From the NCBI GenBank assembly GCA_014803435.1, contig JACYFD010000003.1, positions 310,001-374,000 on the forward strand: a stretch of 64,000 bases of DNA, in the 5' to 3' direction. Every line of letters begins with the position of its first letter. The stretch's first letter is position 1. The stretch comes from Cellulosimicrobium terreum (GTDB lineage Bacteria > Actinomycetota > Actinomycetes > Actinomycetales > Cellulomonadaceae). The position numbers and the translations under genes are program-made. Below the pieces are notes generated by a model. It was not told where the DNA came from. It did no database searches and saw only the letters and a program-made list of their open reading frames with translations. This document shows, piece after piece, positions 50,882 to 58,797 of the stretch.

Positions 50882-51648
50882 CACGTGGCGAGGACAGGGA
50901 CACGAGAGGAACGGGAGGGGCTGTGGCCCACGAGGACCGAGAAGACGGGACGGCGCCGCGCGAGGTGATCCGCGTGCTGCTCGTCGACGACCAGGCGCTC
51001 CTGCGCATGGGGTTCCGCATGATCCTCGCCGCGGAGGACGACATCGAGGTCGTCGGCGAGGCCGGTGACGGGGCGACCGGGGCCGCACAGGCGGCGGCCC
51101 TGCGGCCCGACGTCGTGCTCATGGACGTCCGCATGCCCGGGACCAACGGCATCGAGGCGACGGAGCGCATCGTCACCGAGACACCCGAGTCACGGGTCAT
51201 CATCCTCACGACGTTCGACCTCGACGAGTACGCGTTCGCGGCCCTGCACGCCGGGGCCAGCGGGTTCCTGCTGAAGGACGCCAAGCCGGGCGAGCTGGTC
51301 GCCGCGATCCGCGCCGTCGCCAGCGGCGACGCCGCCGTCTCCCCCCGCGTCACCCGCCGCATGCTCGAGATGTTCTCCGGCCAGCTCCCGCCGGACGGCG
51401 CGGCCGCGGAAGCACCCGCGACCGGGCGCGACGACCCACGGCTCGCCGAGCTCACGGCCCGCGAGCTCGAGGTGTTCGAGGCTCTCGGCGAGGGCCTGAC
51501 GAACGCCGAGATCGCCCACCGGTTCGTGCTCTCGGAGGCGACGGTCAAGACGCACGTGGGTCGCGTGCTCGGCAAGCTCGGCCTGCGCGACCGGGTGCGG
51601 GCCGTGGTCCTCGCCTACGAGACGGGCGTCGCGCGCCCCCCGGCGTAG
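50878..51648 (+). CDS. LuxR/NarL-family response regulator
   Basis: 256-aa two-component regulator. The receiver domain (about 30-155) has the LLVDDQALLR acidic pocket, phospho-acceptor Asp83 in VVLMDVRMPG and LKDAKPGEL. The LuxR HTH is at about 195-250 (LTARELEVFEALGEGLTNAEIA and ATVKTHVGRVLGKLGL). ATG at 50878 overlaps the kinase stop; a GTG 45 bp later is an alternative, since the first 25 residues are variable. Probably activates the upstream ABC exporter operon. The receiver-HTH linker is long and Ala/Pro-rich. Confidence 0.94.
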   Translation: MTRGEDRDTRGTGGAVAHEDREDGTAPREVIRVLLVDDQALLRMGFRMILAAEDDIEVVGEAGDGATGAAQAAALRPDVVLMDVRMPGTNGIEATERIVTETPESRVIILTTFDLDEYAFAALHAGASGFLLKDAKPGELVAAIRAVASGDAAVSPRVTRRMLEMFSGQLPPDGAAAEAPATGRDDPRLAELTARELEVFEALGEGLTNAEIAHRFVLSEATVKTHVGRVLGKLGLRDRVRAVVLAYETGVARPPA

Positions 51649-51665
51649 GACCACGGCCGGCGGGC

Positions 51666-54600
51666 CTACCTCGCCGCGCGGCGTGCGGCCCGACGCTCCT
51701 TGCGCCGCTCCACCAGGGTGTACAGCACCGGCACCACGACCAACGTGAGCACCGTCGAGGACACCAGGCCACCGATCACGACGAGGGCGAGCGGCTGCGA
51801 GATGAAGGCCCCTCCCCCGGTGATCCCGAACGCCATCGGCGTGAGCGCGAAGATCGTCGCCGCTGCCGTCATGACGATGGGCCGCAGCCGCTTGCGCGAG
51901 CCCTCCATGACGGCGTCGGCGAGCGTGTCCCCGCGCTCGCGGTACTGGTTGATGAGGTCGATGAGCACGATCGCGTTCGACACCACGATCCCGACCAGCA
52001 TGAGCAGGCCGATGAGCGCGGGCACGCCGAGCGGCGTGGACGTCGCCAGCAGCAGGAGCAGCGCGCCGGTCGCGGCGAACGGCACCGAGACGAGCAGGAT
52101 GAGCGGCTGCACGAGGCTGCGGAACGTCCCCACCATGACGAGGTAGACGATCGCGATGGCGGCCAGCAGCGCGAGGCCGAGGTCCGCGAACGCGTCCGCC
52201 TGGTCGGCGGCGACGCCGCCCACCTCGACCGTCGCTCCGGCGGGCAGGTCGAGCTCGTCCACCGCGGTCGTGAGCTCCGTCGTCAGCGTGCCCAGGTCCT
52301 GGCCCTCCGGCGTGACGGACACGGTGGCGCTGCGCTCGCCGTCGACCCGCGTGATCGAGGTCGGCACGTCGACCTGCTCGACCTTCGCGACGTCCGTGAG
52401 CGGGACGGGTCCGGCTGCCGTCGGCAGCACGATCGCCTCGACCTCCTCCACCGTCGCGGGCGCCTCGCCCTGCGCGACCCGCACCTCGACCGGCCCGTCA
52501 CCGAGGTCGACGTCGCCGATCGGGGCCGGGGACATGGTGCCGGCGACGATGCCCGAGACCTGGGTCTCGGTCAGCCCGACGGCGGCCGCGGCCTCCCGGT
52601 CGACCGTGACCTGGACCGTGGCCTGGGCCGCGGACAGGTTGTTCGTGACGTCGGTCGCCCCCTCGGTGGCCGTCGCGGCCTCCTGTACCTGGGTCGCGGC
52701 GTCGGTCAGCGTGTCGAGGTCGGGCGCGCGGACGACGAGGTCGACCGTCGTGCTGCCGAACCCGGCGTCGCCGCCGGAGACGGTCACACCCGTGCTCGGC
52801 CCGTCGCCGAGGTCGGCGACGGCGTCGCGGATCTCGGTCTGGGCCGCCACGCCGTCGGCGTCGGCGTCCAGCGTGACCGCGAACGTGGCTTCCGGGGCAC
52901 CGCCGCCACCGAAGAACGCGGCCTCGGGGCCGCCGGCGCTGCCGACGGTCGCCTGGACGGTGTCCACGACGTCGAGGTCGGCCAGCGCGGACTCGACCTG
53001 CTGCGCGGCGTCGTCCTGCGCGGAGAGCGACGTGCCGGGCTGGAACTCCTGGGTCACGGTGATCGTGTCCTGGCCCGAGTCGCCGAGGAAGTTGGTCTCC
53101 AGGCGCGGGACGAGCGCGAGGGTGGCGACGAACACGACGACGGCCACGACCACGGTGATCGCGGGGTGGCGCAGCGCGCCGCGCAGGGTGGGCAGGTATC
53201 CACGCTGCCAGGGGCTGCGACGCTCCTTCGCCTCCGCGGCGGCGCGCACGGGGTCGGGCTCGTCCCCGGTGCCGGCCGTGGCCGCGCCCTCGGTCTGACC
53301 CGACGCGTCGGTCGCGACGTCGTCGGTCGTCGCGACCTGGGCGTGCGCCGCGAGGCGCGGGGTGCGGATGAACCAGTACGCGAGGACGGGCACGATCGTC
53401 AGCGCGACGAACAGCGACGCGAGCATCGCGATCGTCACCGTCATGGCGAACGGGCGGAAGAGCTCGCCGACCATGCCGCCGACGAACGCGATCGGGAGGA
53501 AGACCGCGACGGTCGCCACCGTCGAGGAGGTGATCGCGCCGCCCACCTCCTTGACGGCGGTGAGGATCGCGCCCCGCTTCTCCTCGCCGTACGACAGGTG
53601 CCTCTTGATGTTCTCGATGACGACGATCGAGTCGTCGACCACGCGACCGATCGCGACCGTCATCGCCCCGAGCGTGAGGATGTTGAGCGTGTAGCCGGTC
53701 GCCCCCATGACGAGGAAGGTCACGCACAGCGACAGCGGGATCGAGATCGCGGACACGAGCGTCGAGCGCACCGACCCGAGGAAGAGCAGGATCACGACGA
53801 CGGCGAACAGCAGGCCGAGACCGCCCTCGGTCGCAAGACCCTCGATGGACTCCTCGATGAAGGGGGCCTGGTCGAACACGACCTCGACGCGCACGCCCTG
53901 GGCCTCGAGGGTGTCGGTGAGGTCGTCGACCGCGTCCTGCACCTCGTGGGAGACGTCGACGGTGTTGCCGTCCGGGGTCTTGGTGATCGCGACCGCGAGC
54001 GCGGGCTCGCCGTCGAGCCGGGAGAACGACGTGGCGGGCGCCTCGCCGGCCGTGACCTCGGCGACGTCGCCCAAGGTCACGACGTCGCCCGTGGGGGTGA
54101 TGAGCGGGAGCGCGGTGAGGGCGTCGACGGAGGTGATCTGGGAGCCGACCTGGACGCTGAGCGTCGTGTCGCCGTCGGTCACGGTGCCGGCGGGCAGCAC
54201 GGCACCGTTGTCCTGCAGGACCCCGGTCACCTCCGCGGGCGAGAGCCCGGCTGCGCCGAGCGCCTCGACGTCGAGGTCGATCGTGACCTGCTGGTCGGCG
54301 ACGCCGCTCACCGTGGCGCTGCGGACGTCGGGGATCTCCTCCAGGCGCGGCACGAGCGCGGACTCGACGGTGTCGGCGAGCGCCGCGGAGTCGGTGTCGG
54401 ACCCCTCGGCCCCGGAGACCGCGAGCTGCACGACCGGCAGGTCGTCGACGGAGCCGGTGATCACCTGGGGCTCGACGTCGGACGGCAGCTGGCCCTGCGC
54501 GCGCGTCACCGCGGTCTGCAGCTGTTGCGCCGCGGCGTCCATGTCCGTGCCGTAGGTGAGCTGGACGGTCGTGACGGACAGCCCGGTGGAGGAGGTGGAC

Positions 54601-54875
54601 GAGACGTCCTCGACGCCGTCCACGCCCTGGACGGCGCTCTCGACCTGCTGGGTGACCTGGTCCTCGACGACCTCCGGGGAGGAGCCCGGGTAGGCCGCGA
54701 CGACGGCTGCCGTCGGGATCTGGAGCGACGGGATGAGCTCCTGCTTGAGCGAGCCGAGACTGAGGACGCCGAAGACGGCGATCGCGATCGTCGCGAGCGC
54801 GACGACGGCACGGTTCGCCAGCGACAGCCGGGCAAGACGGAACACGGAGCCTCCAGGGCTGTCCAGTTTCGGCAC
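51666..54875 (-). CDS. RND-superfamily efflux transporter (AcrB/HAE1-like)
   Basis: 1069-aa proton-driven pump with twelve membrane segments and two large external loops in the classical duplicated layout. The N-terminus VVALATIAIAVFGVLSLGSLKQELIPSLQIPTAAV, the TM4 proton-relay motif GRVVDDSIVVIENIKRH (Asp-Asp), and the C-terminal LIGLLMLVGIVVSNAIVLIDLINQYRERG mark the HAE-1/ACR3-like branch. A Thr/Asp/Glu-rich cytoplasmic insert lies between halves (about 515-560). No membrane-fusion protein or outer-membrane gene is adjacent, as expected in a monoderm. Convergent with the response regulator gene (17 bp). Substrate unknown. Confidence 0.93.
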   Translation of the reverse strand: MPKLDSPGGSVFRLARLSLANRAVVALATIAIAVFGVLSLGSLKQELIPSLQIPTAAVVAAYPGSSPEVVEDQVTQQVESAVQGVDGVEDVSSTSSTGLSVTTVQLTYGTDMDAAAQQLQTAVTRAQGQLPSDVEPQVITGSVDDLPVVQLAVSGAEGSDTDSAALADTVESALVPRLEEIPDVRSATVSGVADQQVTIDLDVEALGAAGLSPAEVTGVLQDNGAVLPAGTVTDGDTTLSVQVGSQITSVDALTALPLITPTGDVVTLGDVAEVTAGEAPATSFSRLDGEPALAVAITKTPDGNTVDVSHEVQDAVDDLTDTLEAQGVRVEVVFDQAPFIEESIEGLATEGGLGLLFAVVVILLFLGSVRSTLVSAISIPLSLCVTFLVMGATGYTLNILTLGAMTVAIGRVVDDSIVVIENIKRHLSYGEEKRGAILTAVKEVGGAITSSTVATVAVFLPIAFVGGMVGELFRPFAMTVTIAMLASLFVALTIVPVLAYWFIRTPRLAAHAQVATTDDVATDASGQTEGAATAGTGDEPDPVRAAAEAKERRSPWQRGYLPTLRGALRHPAITVVVAVVVFVATLALVPRLETNFLGDSGQDTITVTQEFQPGTSLSAQDDAAQQVESALADLDVVDTVQATVGSAGGPEAAFFGGGGAPEATFAVTLDADADGVAAQTEIRDAVADLGDGPSTGVTVSGGDAGFGSTTVDLVVRAPDLDTLTDAATQVQEAATATEGATDVTNNLSAAQATVQVTVDREAAAAVGLTETQVSGIVAGTMSPAPIGDVDLGDGPVEVRVAQGEAPATVEEVEAIVLPTAAGPVPLTDVAKVEQVDVPTSITRVDGERSATVSVTPEGQDLGTLTTELTTAVDELDLPAGATVEVGGVAADQADAFADLGLALLAAIAIVYLVMVGTFRSLVQPLILLVSVPFAATGALLLLLATSTPLGVPALIGLLMLVGIVVSNAIVLIDLINQYRERGDTLADAVMEGSRKRLRPIVMTAAATIFALTPMAFGITGGGAFISQPLALVVIGGLVSSTVLTLVVVPVLYTLVERRKERRAARRAAR

Positions 54876-54968
54876 GACGCGGCTTCATCGACTGTCGCGG
54901 GATTCGGTGAGCCTAACGCGACAGCACGGTGAAGGGTTCCCGCCGCCCACAGCGGGTCGGGCAGAGGC

Positions 54969-56201
54969 TCAGGCCTCTCCGAGCGCCTCCTCCGGCGTCC
55001 CCTCGACGGCGCGGGCGCGACGGTTCCAGCGCGACCACAGGACGCGCTCGCCGATGTCGCCGGCCATGCGGTGCGCGAACGCGACGAACACGGCCACGCC
55101 CACGACGAGCACCCCGGCCCCGACCCAGAACGGCAGGGTCGTGGAGACGGGGGCGAGCAGCCCGGCGATGACCGGCGCGGGCGCGGCGAAGCCCCAGCGC
55201 ACGAGGTTGAAGGCGCCTGTGGTGACGCGACGGTCGGGGTCGCCGAGGGCGAGCGAGAGGTCGGTCAGGTTGGCGTTCGCGATGCCCATGCAGACGCCCG
55301 CGAGGACGAGCACGACGACGGACCACGCGGTGCCGAGGTCGAGCGCGAGCAGGACGAGCGCGACGAGCACGCCGACGATAGCGATGCCGAGCGTCTGCAC
55401 GGCGCCGACGCGGTGCGCGAGGCGGTGGCCGACGACGAGGATCCCGAACGCGAGCCCGACGCCCCACGCGGTGAAGACGAGGCCGAGCGGGATGACGTCG
55501 AGGCCGAGGAACACCGGCGTGTAGCCGAGGACGATGAAGAAGCAGAAGTTGTAGGCCGCGGTGACGACCGCGAGCGCGAGGAACCCGGGCTTGCGGAAGA
55601 GCCGGAACACCTGGCCGACGTGCAGCTGCGAGGGCTTCTCGGCGGGGTCCTTGAGCCGGGTCACCGAGACGAGCAGCGCGACCAGCATGAACAGCCCGCA
55701 CGCGACGAACGGCACGCGCCAGCTGATGCCACCGAGCAGCCCGCCGATCAGCGGGCCGACGGCGAAGCCGAGGCCGACGCACGTCTCGAACAGCTCGACG
55801 ACCCACTCGCGGTCGTGGGCGAGGGACACGAGCAGCACCATGGCGGTGGCGAAGAACATCGCGTTGCCGAGGCCCCACAGGCCGCGCAGCGCGGCGAGCT
55901 GGCCGATGGTCGTGCTGAGCGCGGCGAGCACGGCCGCGACGGCGACGAGCGAGACGCCGGTGACGAGGATCTTCTTGTAGCCGAAGCGACCGGTGGCCAT
56001 CACGGCAGGGATCATGCCGAGCGCCATGACGGCGATGTAGGCGGTGAAGAGGAGCTCGATCTGCCACGTGGTGGCGCCGATCTCCTCGCCGATCACGGGC
56101 AGGATCGGATCCACCACCGCGATGCCGGCGATCGCGAAGAACGCGGTGAGCGCGGTGGCGTAGATGGCGGTCTTGTTGGGTTCGTTGCGTGTGGAGGCCA
56201 C
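54969..56201 (-). CDS. MFS drug-efflux-type transporter
   Basis: 410-aa major facilitator with twelve segments. DPILPVIGEEIGATTWQIELLFTAYIA (TM1-2) and the motif A-like GRFGYKKILVTG are typical of DHA1 antiporters; GLGFAVGPLIGGLLGG is the motif C glycine-proline signature. GTG at 56201 has GAGGAGCG upstream. Divergent from a MarR regulator, which likely represses it. Confidence 0.93.
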   Translation of the reverse strand: MASTRNEPNKTAIYATALTAFFAIAGIAVVDPILPVIGEEIGATTWQIELLFTAYIAVMALGMIPAVMATGRFGYKKILVTGVSLVAVAAVLAALSTTIGQLAALRGLWGLGNAMFFATAMVLLVSLAHDREWVVELFETCVGLGFAVGPLIGGLLGGISWRVPFVACGLFMLVALLVSVTRLKDPAEKPSQLHVGQVFRLFRKPGFLALAVVTAAYNFCFFIVLGYTPVFLGLDVIPLGLVFTAWGVGLAFGILVVGHRLAHRVGAVQTLGIAIVGVLVALVLLALDLGTAWSVVVLVLAGVCMGIANANLTDLSLALGDPDRRVTTGAFNLVRWGFAAPAPVIAGLLAPVSTTLPFWVGAGVLVVGVAVFVAFAHRMAGDIGERVLWSRWNRRARAVEGTPEEALGEA

Positions 56202-56258
56202 AGCGGTCGTTCGCTCCTCGGTCGGTCAGTTTATCTGTATGGCACAGGTACTTCGATG

Positions 56259-56264
56259 TAGGAT
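56259..56264 (+). promoter_or_regulatory. -10 element of leaderless MarR mRNA
   Basis: TAGGAT ends 6 nt before the ATG at 56271. The surrounding AT-rich 69-bp gap to the MFS gene must hold both promoters and any MarR operator; no clean palindrome was found there. Confidence 0.45.
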
Positions 56265-56270
56265 ACCTCC

Positions 56271-56783
56271 ATGACGGTTGCTTCGGGAAACGACAGTCGC
56301 GCGGCACGTGAGGACGACGCCGCCCTGGCGACTCTCGCCGACGTCGAGCTCGAGGTCGCCCAGCTCCTGCGGCGCGCGGAACGCACCCGGGCGTCGGGCG
56401 AGCCACACCGGGCCGACCGGCGCGGGCTCGACCGGTCCGGCTACCTCCTGCTCCACGCGCTCGACACCCGCGGACCCCAGAACGTCAACGCGCTCGCCGA
56501 TCACCTCGGCATCGACGCGTCGACGGTGACCCGCCAGGTCGTGAGCCTCGACAAGGCCGGGCACGTCCGCCGCACCCGGGACCCGCGCGACGGGCGCGCC
56601 GTCGTCGTCGAGGCGACGGACACCGGGATCGAACGGCTGCGCCGGCACCGCGAGGCGCGCGCCGCGCTCTACGCGGACGTCCTGCGCGACTGGTCACGGC
56701 TCGACCGGGCCCTCCTCGCCGAGCTCCTCGAACGGCTCAACGACGGCCTCGACGACTATCGACGCCGCCGCGACGACGACTGA
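56271..56783 (+). CDS. MarR-family transcriptional regulator
   Basis: 170-aa winged-helix regulator. LDRSGYLLLHALDTRGPQNVNALADHL, the recognition helix IDASTVTRQVVSLDKAGHVRR and the wing DPRDGRAVVVEATDTG are canonical. The ATG at 56271 is probably leaderless. Divergent from the MFS gene by 69 bp, so control of drug efflux is the expected role. Confidence 0.92.
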   Translation: MTVASGNDSRAAREDDAALATLADVELEVAQLLRRAERTRASGEPHRADRRGLDRSGYLLLHALDTRGPQNVNALADHLGIDASTVTRQVVSLDKAGHVRRTRDPRDGRAVVVEATDTGIERLRRHREARAALYADVLRDWSRLDRALLAELLERLNDGLDDYRRRRDDD

Positions 56784-56806
56784 CCACCCACCCGCGAGCG
56801 CCGGGC

Positions 56807-57652
56807 TCAGGGAGCCGGCAGGGCCCAGCGGATCAGCCGCGTCACGACGCCTCCCGCGGGCACCGCGAGCGCCGCGGGGACGGGCCGGACGCTCGGCAGC
56901 CCGACGCGCGCCCACGGCTGCAGCGACGCCCGCGCGGCGGCGGCCAGTCCGGCGTACAGCGGGCGGACAGGGAGCGGCAGGGGCGGCTCCACGAGGAGGA
57001 ACCGCGCGGCGTCGTGCGCGGCCGAGGTCAGGGCGAGTTCGCCCCGGTACCCCTCGATCGCGGCGTCGAGGTCGGCCCGCGTCCGCGGGACGTCGACGAC
57101 CCCGAGCCGCTGCCCGACGTCGCCCGCCTGGGCGACGTACTCGTCGCACCCCGCGGGGTCGAGCGGTCGCGCACCGAACCTCTGGTGCGCGACGAGGAAG
57201 CTCTGCGTCTCGGTGACGTGCACCCAGCGGAGCAGGTCGGGGTCGTTCGCGGCGTAGGGCCGCCCGTCCGGCGCCCGCCCCCGGACGCGCTCGTGCACCG
57301 ACCGGACGACGTCGACCGCGCGCTGCGCGTCCTCGTCGGTCGCGAACGTCGTCGTGGCGATGAACGTGGACGTCCGCTGGAGCCGACCCCACGGGTCACC
57401 CCGGTACCCCGAGTGCGCGGCGACCCCCGCCATCGCGAGCGGGTGCCAGCTCTGCAGCAGGAGCGCCCGCAGCCCGCCGACGAACATGGAGGCGTCACCG
57501 TGGACGCGCCCGATCGCGGCGTCCGGGGCGAACCATCGCGGCCCCGGTGCGTGGTGGATCCGGGTGCGCACGGCCGCGGCGTCGGGGCCGGCGACGCGCG
57601 CGAGGATCGCGCGCCCGGCGGCGCCACGGGCTCGCGTGAGGACCGACGTCAT
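56807..57652 (-). CDS. MpaB-like oxygenase (DUF2236)
   Basis: 281-aa protein of the DUF2236/MpaB family (latex-clearing and mycophenolic-acid MpaB relatives). Family residues: GDASMFVGGLRALLLQSWHPLAMAGV, DPWGRLQRTSTFIATTTFA, LLRWVHVTETQSFLVAHQRFG. The His and Arg in these blocks are proposed haem ligands in characterised relatives. ATG at 57652 lacks a strong Shine-Dalgarno. Convergent with the MarR gene. Substrate unknown. Confidence 0.87.
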   Translation of the reverse strand: MTSVLTRARGAAGRAILARVAGPDAAAVRTRIHHAPGPRWFAPDAAIGRVHGDASMFVGGLRALLLQSWHPLAMAGVAAHSGYRGDPWGRLQRTSTFIATTTFATDEDAQRAVDVVRSVHERVRGRAPDGRPYAANDPDLLRWVHVTETQSFLVAHQRFGARPLDPAGCDEYVAQAGDVGQRLGVVDVPRTRADLDAAIEGYRGELALTSAAHDAARFLLVEPPLPLPVRPLYAGLAAAARASLQPWARVGLPSVRPVPAALAVPAGGVVTRLIRWALPAP

Positions 57653-57734
57653 GGGCCGATCGTGCCACCACCCTCGCACCTCGCACCCCCGGCCCGCCCT
57701 CGACCCGAGCCGCCCTGACTCCGCCCACCGAGAT

Positions 57735-57780
57735 CGCAAAGAACCTTCTGCAAAGAATCCCTTGCAAACTTCTCTTTGCA
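57735..57780. promoter_or_regulatory. Operator array with GCAAAG/CTTTGC repeats
   Basis: GCAAAGAA occurs at about 57736 and 57751. TGCAAACTTCTCTTTGCA (57763-57780) is a 6-bp inverted repeat, and TTGCA also lies at 57762-57766. It sits 5 bp before the -10 TAAGGT (57785-57790), which itself is 7 nt before the ATG at 57798. Likely binding site of the downstream ArsR-type regulator. Confidence 0.55.
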
Positions 57781-57797
57781 TGCGTAAGGTCGTCGCC

Positions 57798-58415
57798 ATG
57801 AGCACGGAGAGCACGGACACCCCGACCGGCGAGCGGCCGCCTGAGCGAGACCTCGGTCCCGCCCAGCTGAAGGCGCTCGCGCACCCGCTGCGCATCGAGA
57901 TCCTCGAACAGCTGACGGTCCACAGCGCGCTCACCGCGAGCGGGCTCGCCGACCTCGTCGGAGAGTCCAGCGGCTCGACCAGCTACCACCTGCGCCAGCT
58001 CGCGAAGCACGGCTTCGTCCGCGAGGTCGCCGGACGCGGGACGGCGCGCGAGCGCTGGTGGGAGCGCAACCCGGGCGGGTTCACCGTGAGCCTGCCCGAC
58101 GACCCGGACGACGTCGCGGCCATCGCCACGACCCGGACCGTGAACCGCGAGTTCGAGCAGGCCCGCGCACGGCGGATCCTCGCCCTGATCGACCACCCGA
58201 CCACGGTCGGCCGGAACTGGCTCGAGGCGACGCGGTTCCAGACCACGAACCTCTGGCTGACCTCGGACCAGGCGAGCGAGGTCCTCGGTGCGTGGGACCG
58301 GTTCGCGGTCCTCCTCGACCACTACGCGAACCAGCAGGAGACCCCGGGCGCACGTCCCGTCCAGGTCCACTTCAACCTCTTCCCCCTCGTCGACGGCAAG
58401 GAGAACCCCTCATGA
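57798..58415 (+). CDS. ArsR-like winged-helix regulator
   Basis: 205-aa regulator. The HTH is at about 22-95: LKALAHPLRIEILEQLTVHS, SGSTSYHLRQLAKHGFV and the RGTARERWWERNPGGF wing. The C-terminal half (about 110-200) is a helical effector domain without metal-site Cys. Leaderless start. The stop overlaps the next ATG (ATGA), coupling it to a 74-aa orphan. In similar loci an MFS gene often follows, which is not the case here. Confidence 0.9.
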   Translation: MSTESTDTPTGERPPERDLGPAQLKALAHPLRIEILEQLTVHSALTASGLADLVGESSGSTSYHLRQLAKHGFVREVAGRGTARERWWERNPGGFTVSLPDDPDDVAAIATTRTVNREFEQARARRILALIDHPTTVGRNWLEATRFQTTNLWLTSDQASEVLGAWDRFAVLLDHYANQQETPGARPVQVHFNLFPLVDGKENPS

Positions 58416-58636
58416 GCGCCTACGCCCCCTCCCTCCCCCGCACCGCCGAGCTGCGCGGGCTCGACCGTCTGCTCGTCCGCGCCGGTGCCACCCTGACCGA
58501 GCTCGGCCGGCAGCGCGCCGCGGCCCGCTCCAGGATGCTCGCCGCCCGTACGGCCGACGCGTCCGTGGCCCGCCACGGCCACCTCGAGCGCCACGTCGAC
58601 AACGCCGCGCAGTCGCACCCGCTCCTCCTGCGCTGA
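58412..58636 (+). CDS. 74-aa orphan protein coupled to the ArsR-like gene
   Basis: Small basic, helix-prone protein (MSAYAPSLPRTAELRGLDRLL... ending QSHPLLLR) without membrane segment or recognised family. Its ATG overlaps the ArsR-like stop by 4 nt, and codon usage matches its neighbours, which supports expression. TAELRGLDRLLVRAGATLTELGRQRAAARS would form one amphipathic helix. Confidence 0.65.
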   Translation: MSAYAPSLPRTAELRGLDRLLVRAGATLTELGRQRAAARSRMLAARTADASVARHGHLERHVDNAAQSHPLLLR

Positions 58637-58699
58637 CGCGCGGGCGGCGCCCGGCACAGTTCACCCCGTCCCGGCTGCGGTGGGGGACGTGGCGCAGCC

Positions 58700-58705
58700 T
58701 ATGCT
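58700..58705 (+). promoter_or_regulatory. -10 element of the giant surface-protein gene
   Basis: TATGCT (58700-58705) about 93 bp before the GTG at 58798, the only AT-rich hexamer of this shape in the 161-bp gap. Confidence 0.4.
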
Positions 58706-58797
58706 TCTCCCTGTCGACCTTTCGCGGCCGCCCCACCACGGCTCGCCGCCCAGCCCGGCCGGTGCGACACCGACGCACGGCCGCACCGGGGAGTTCC

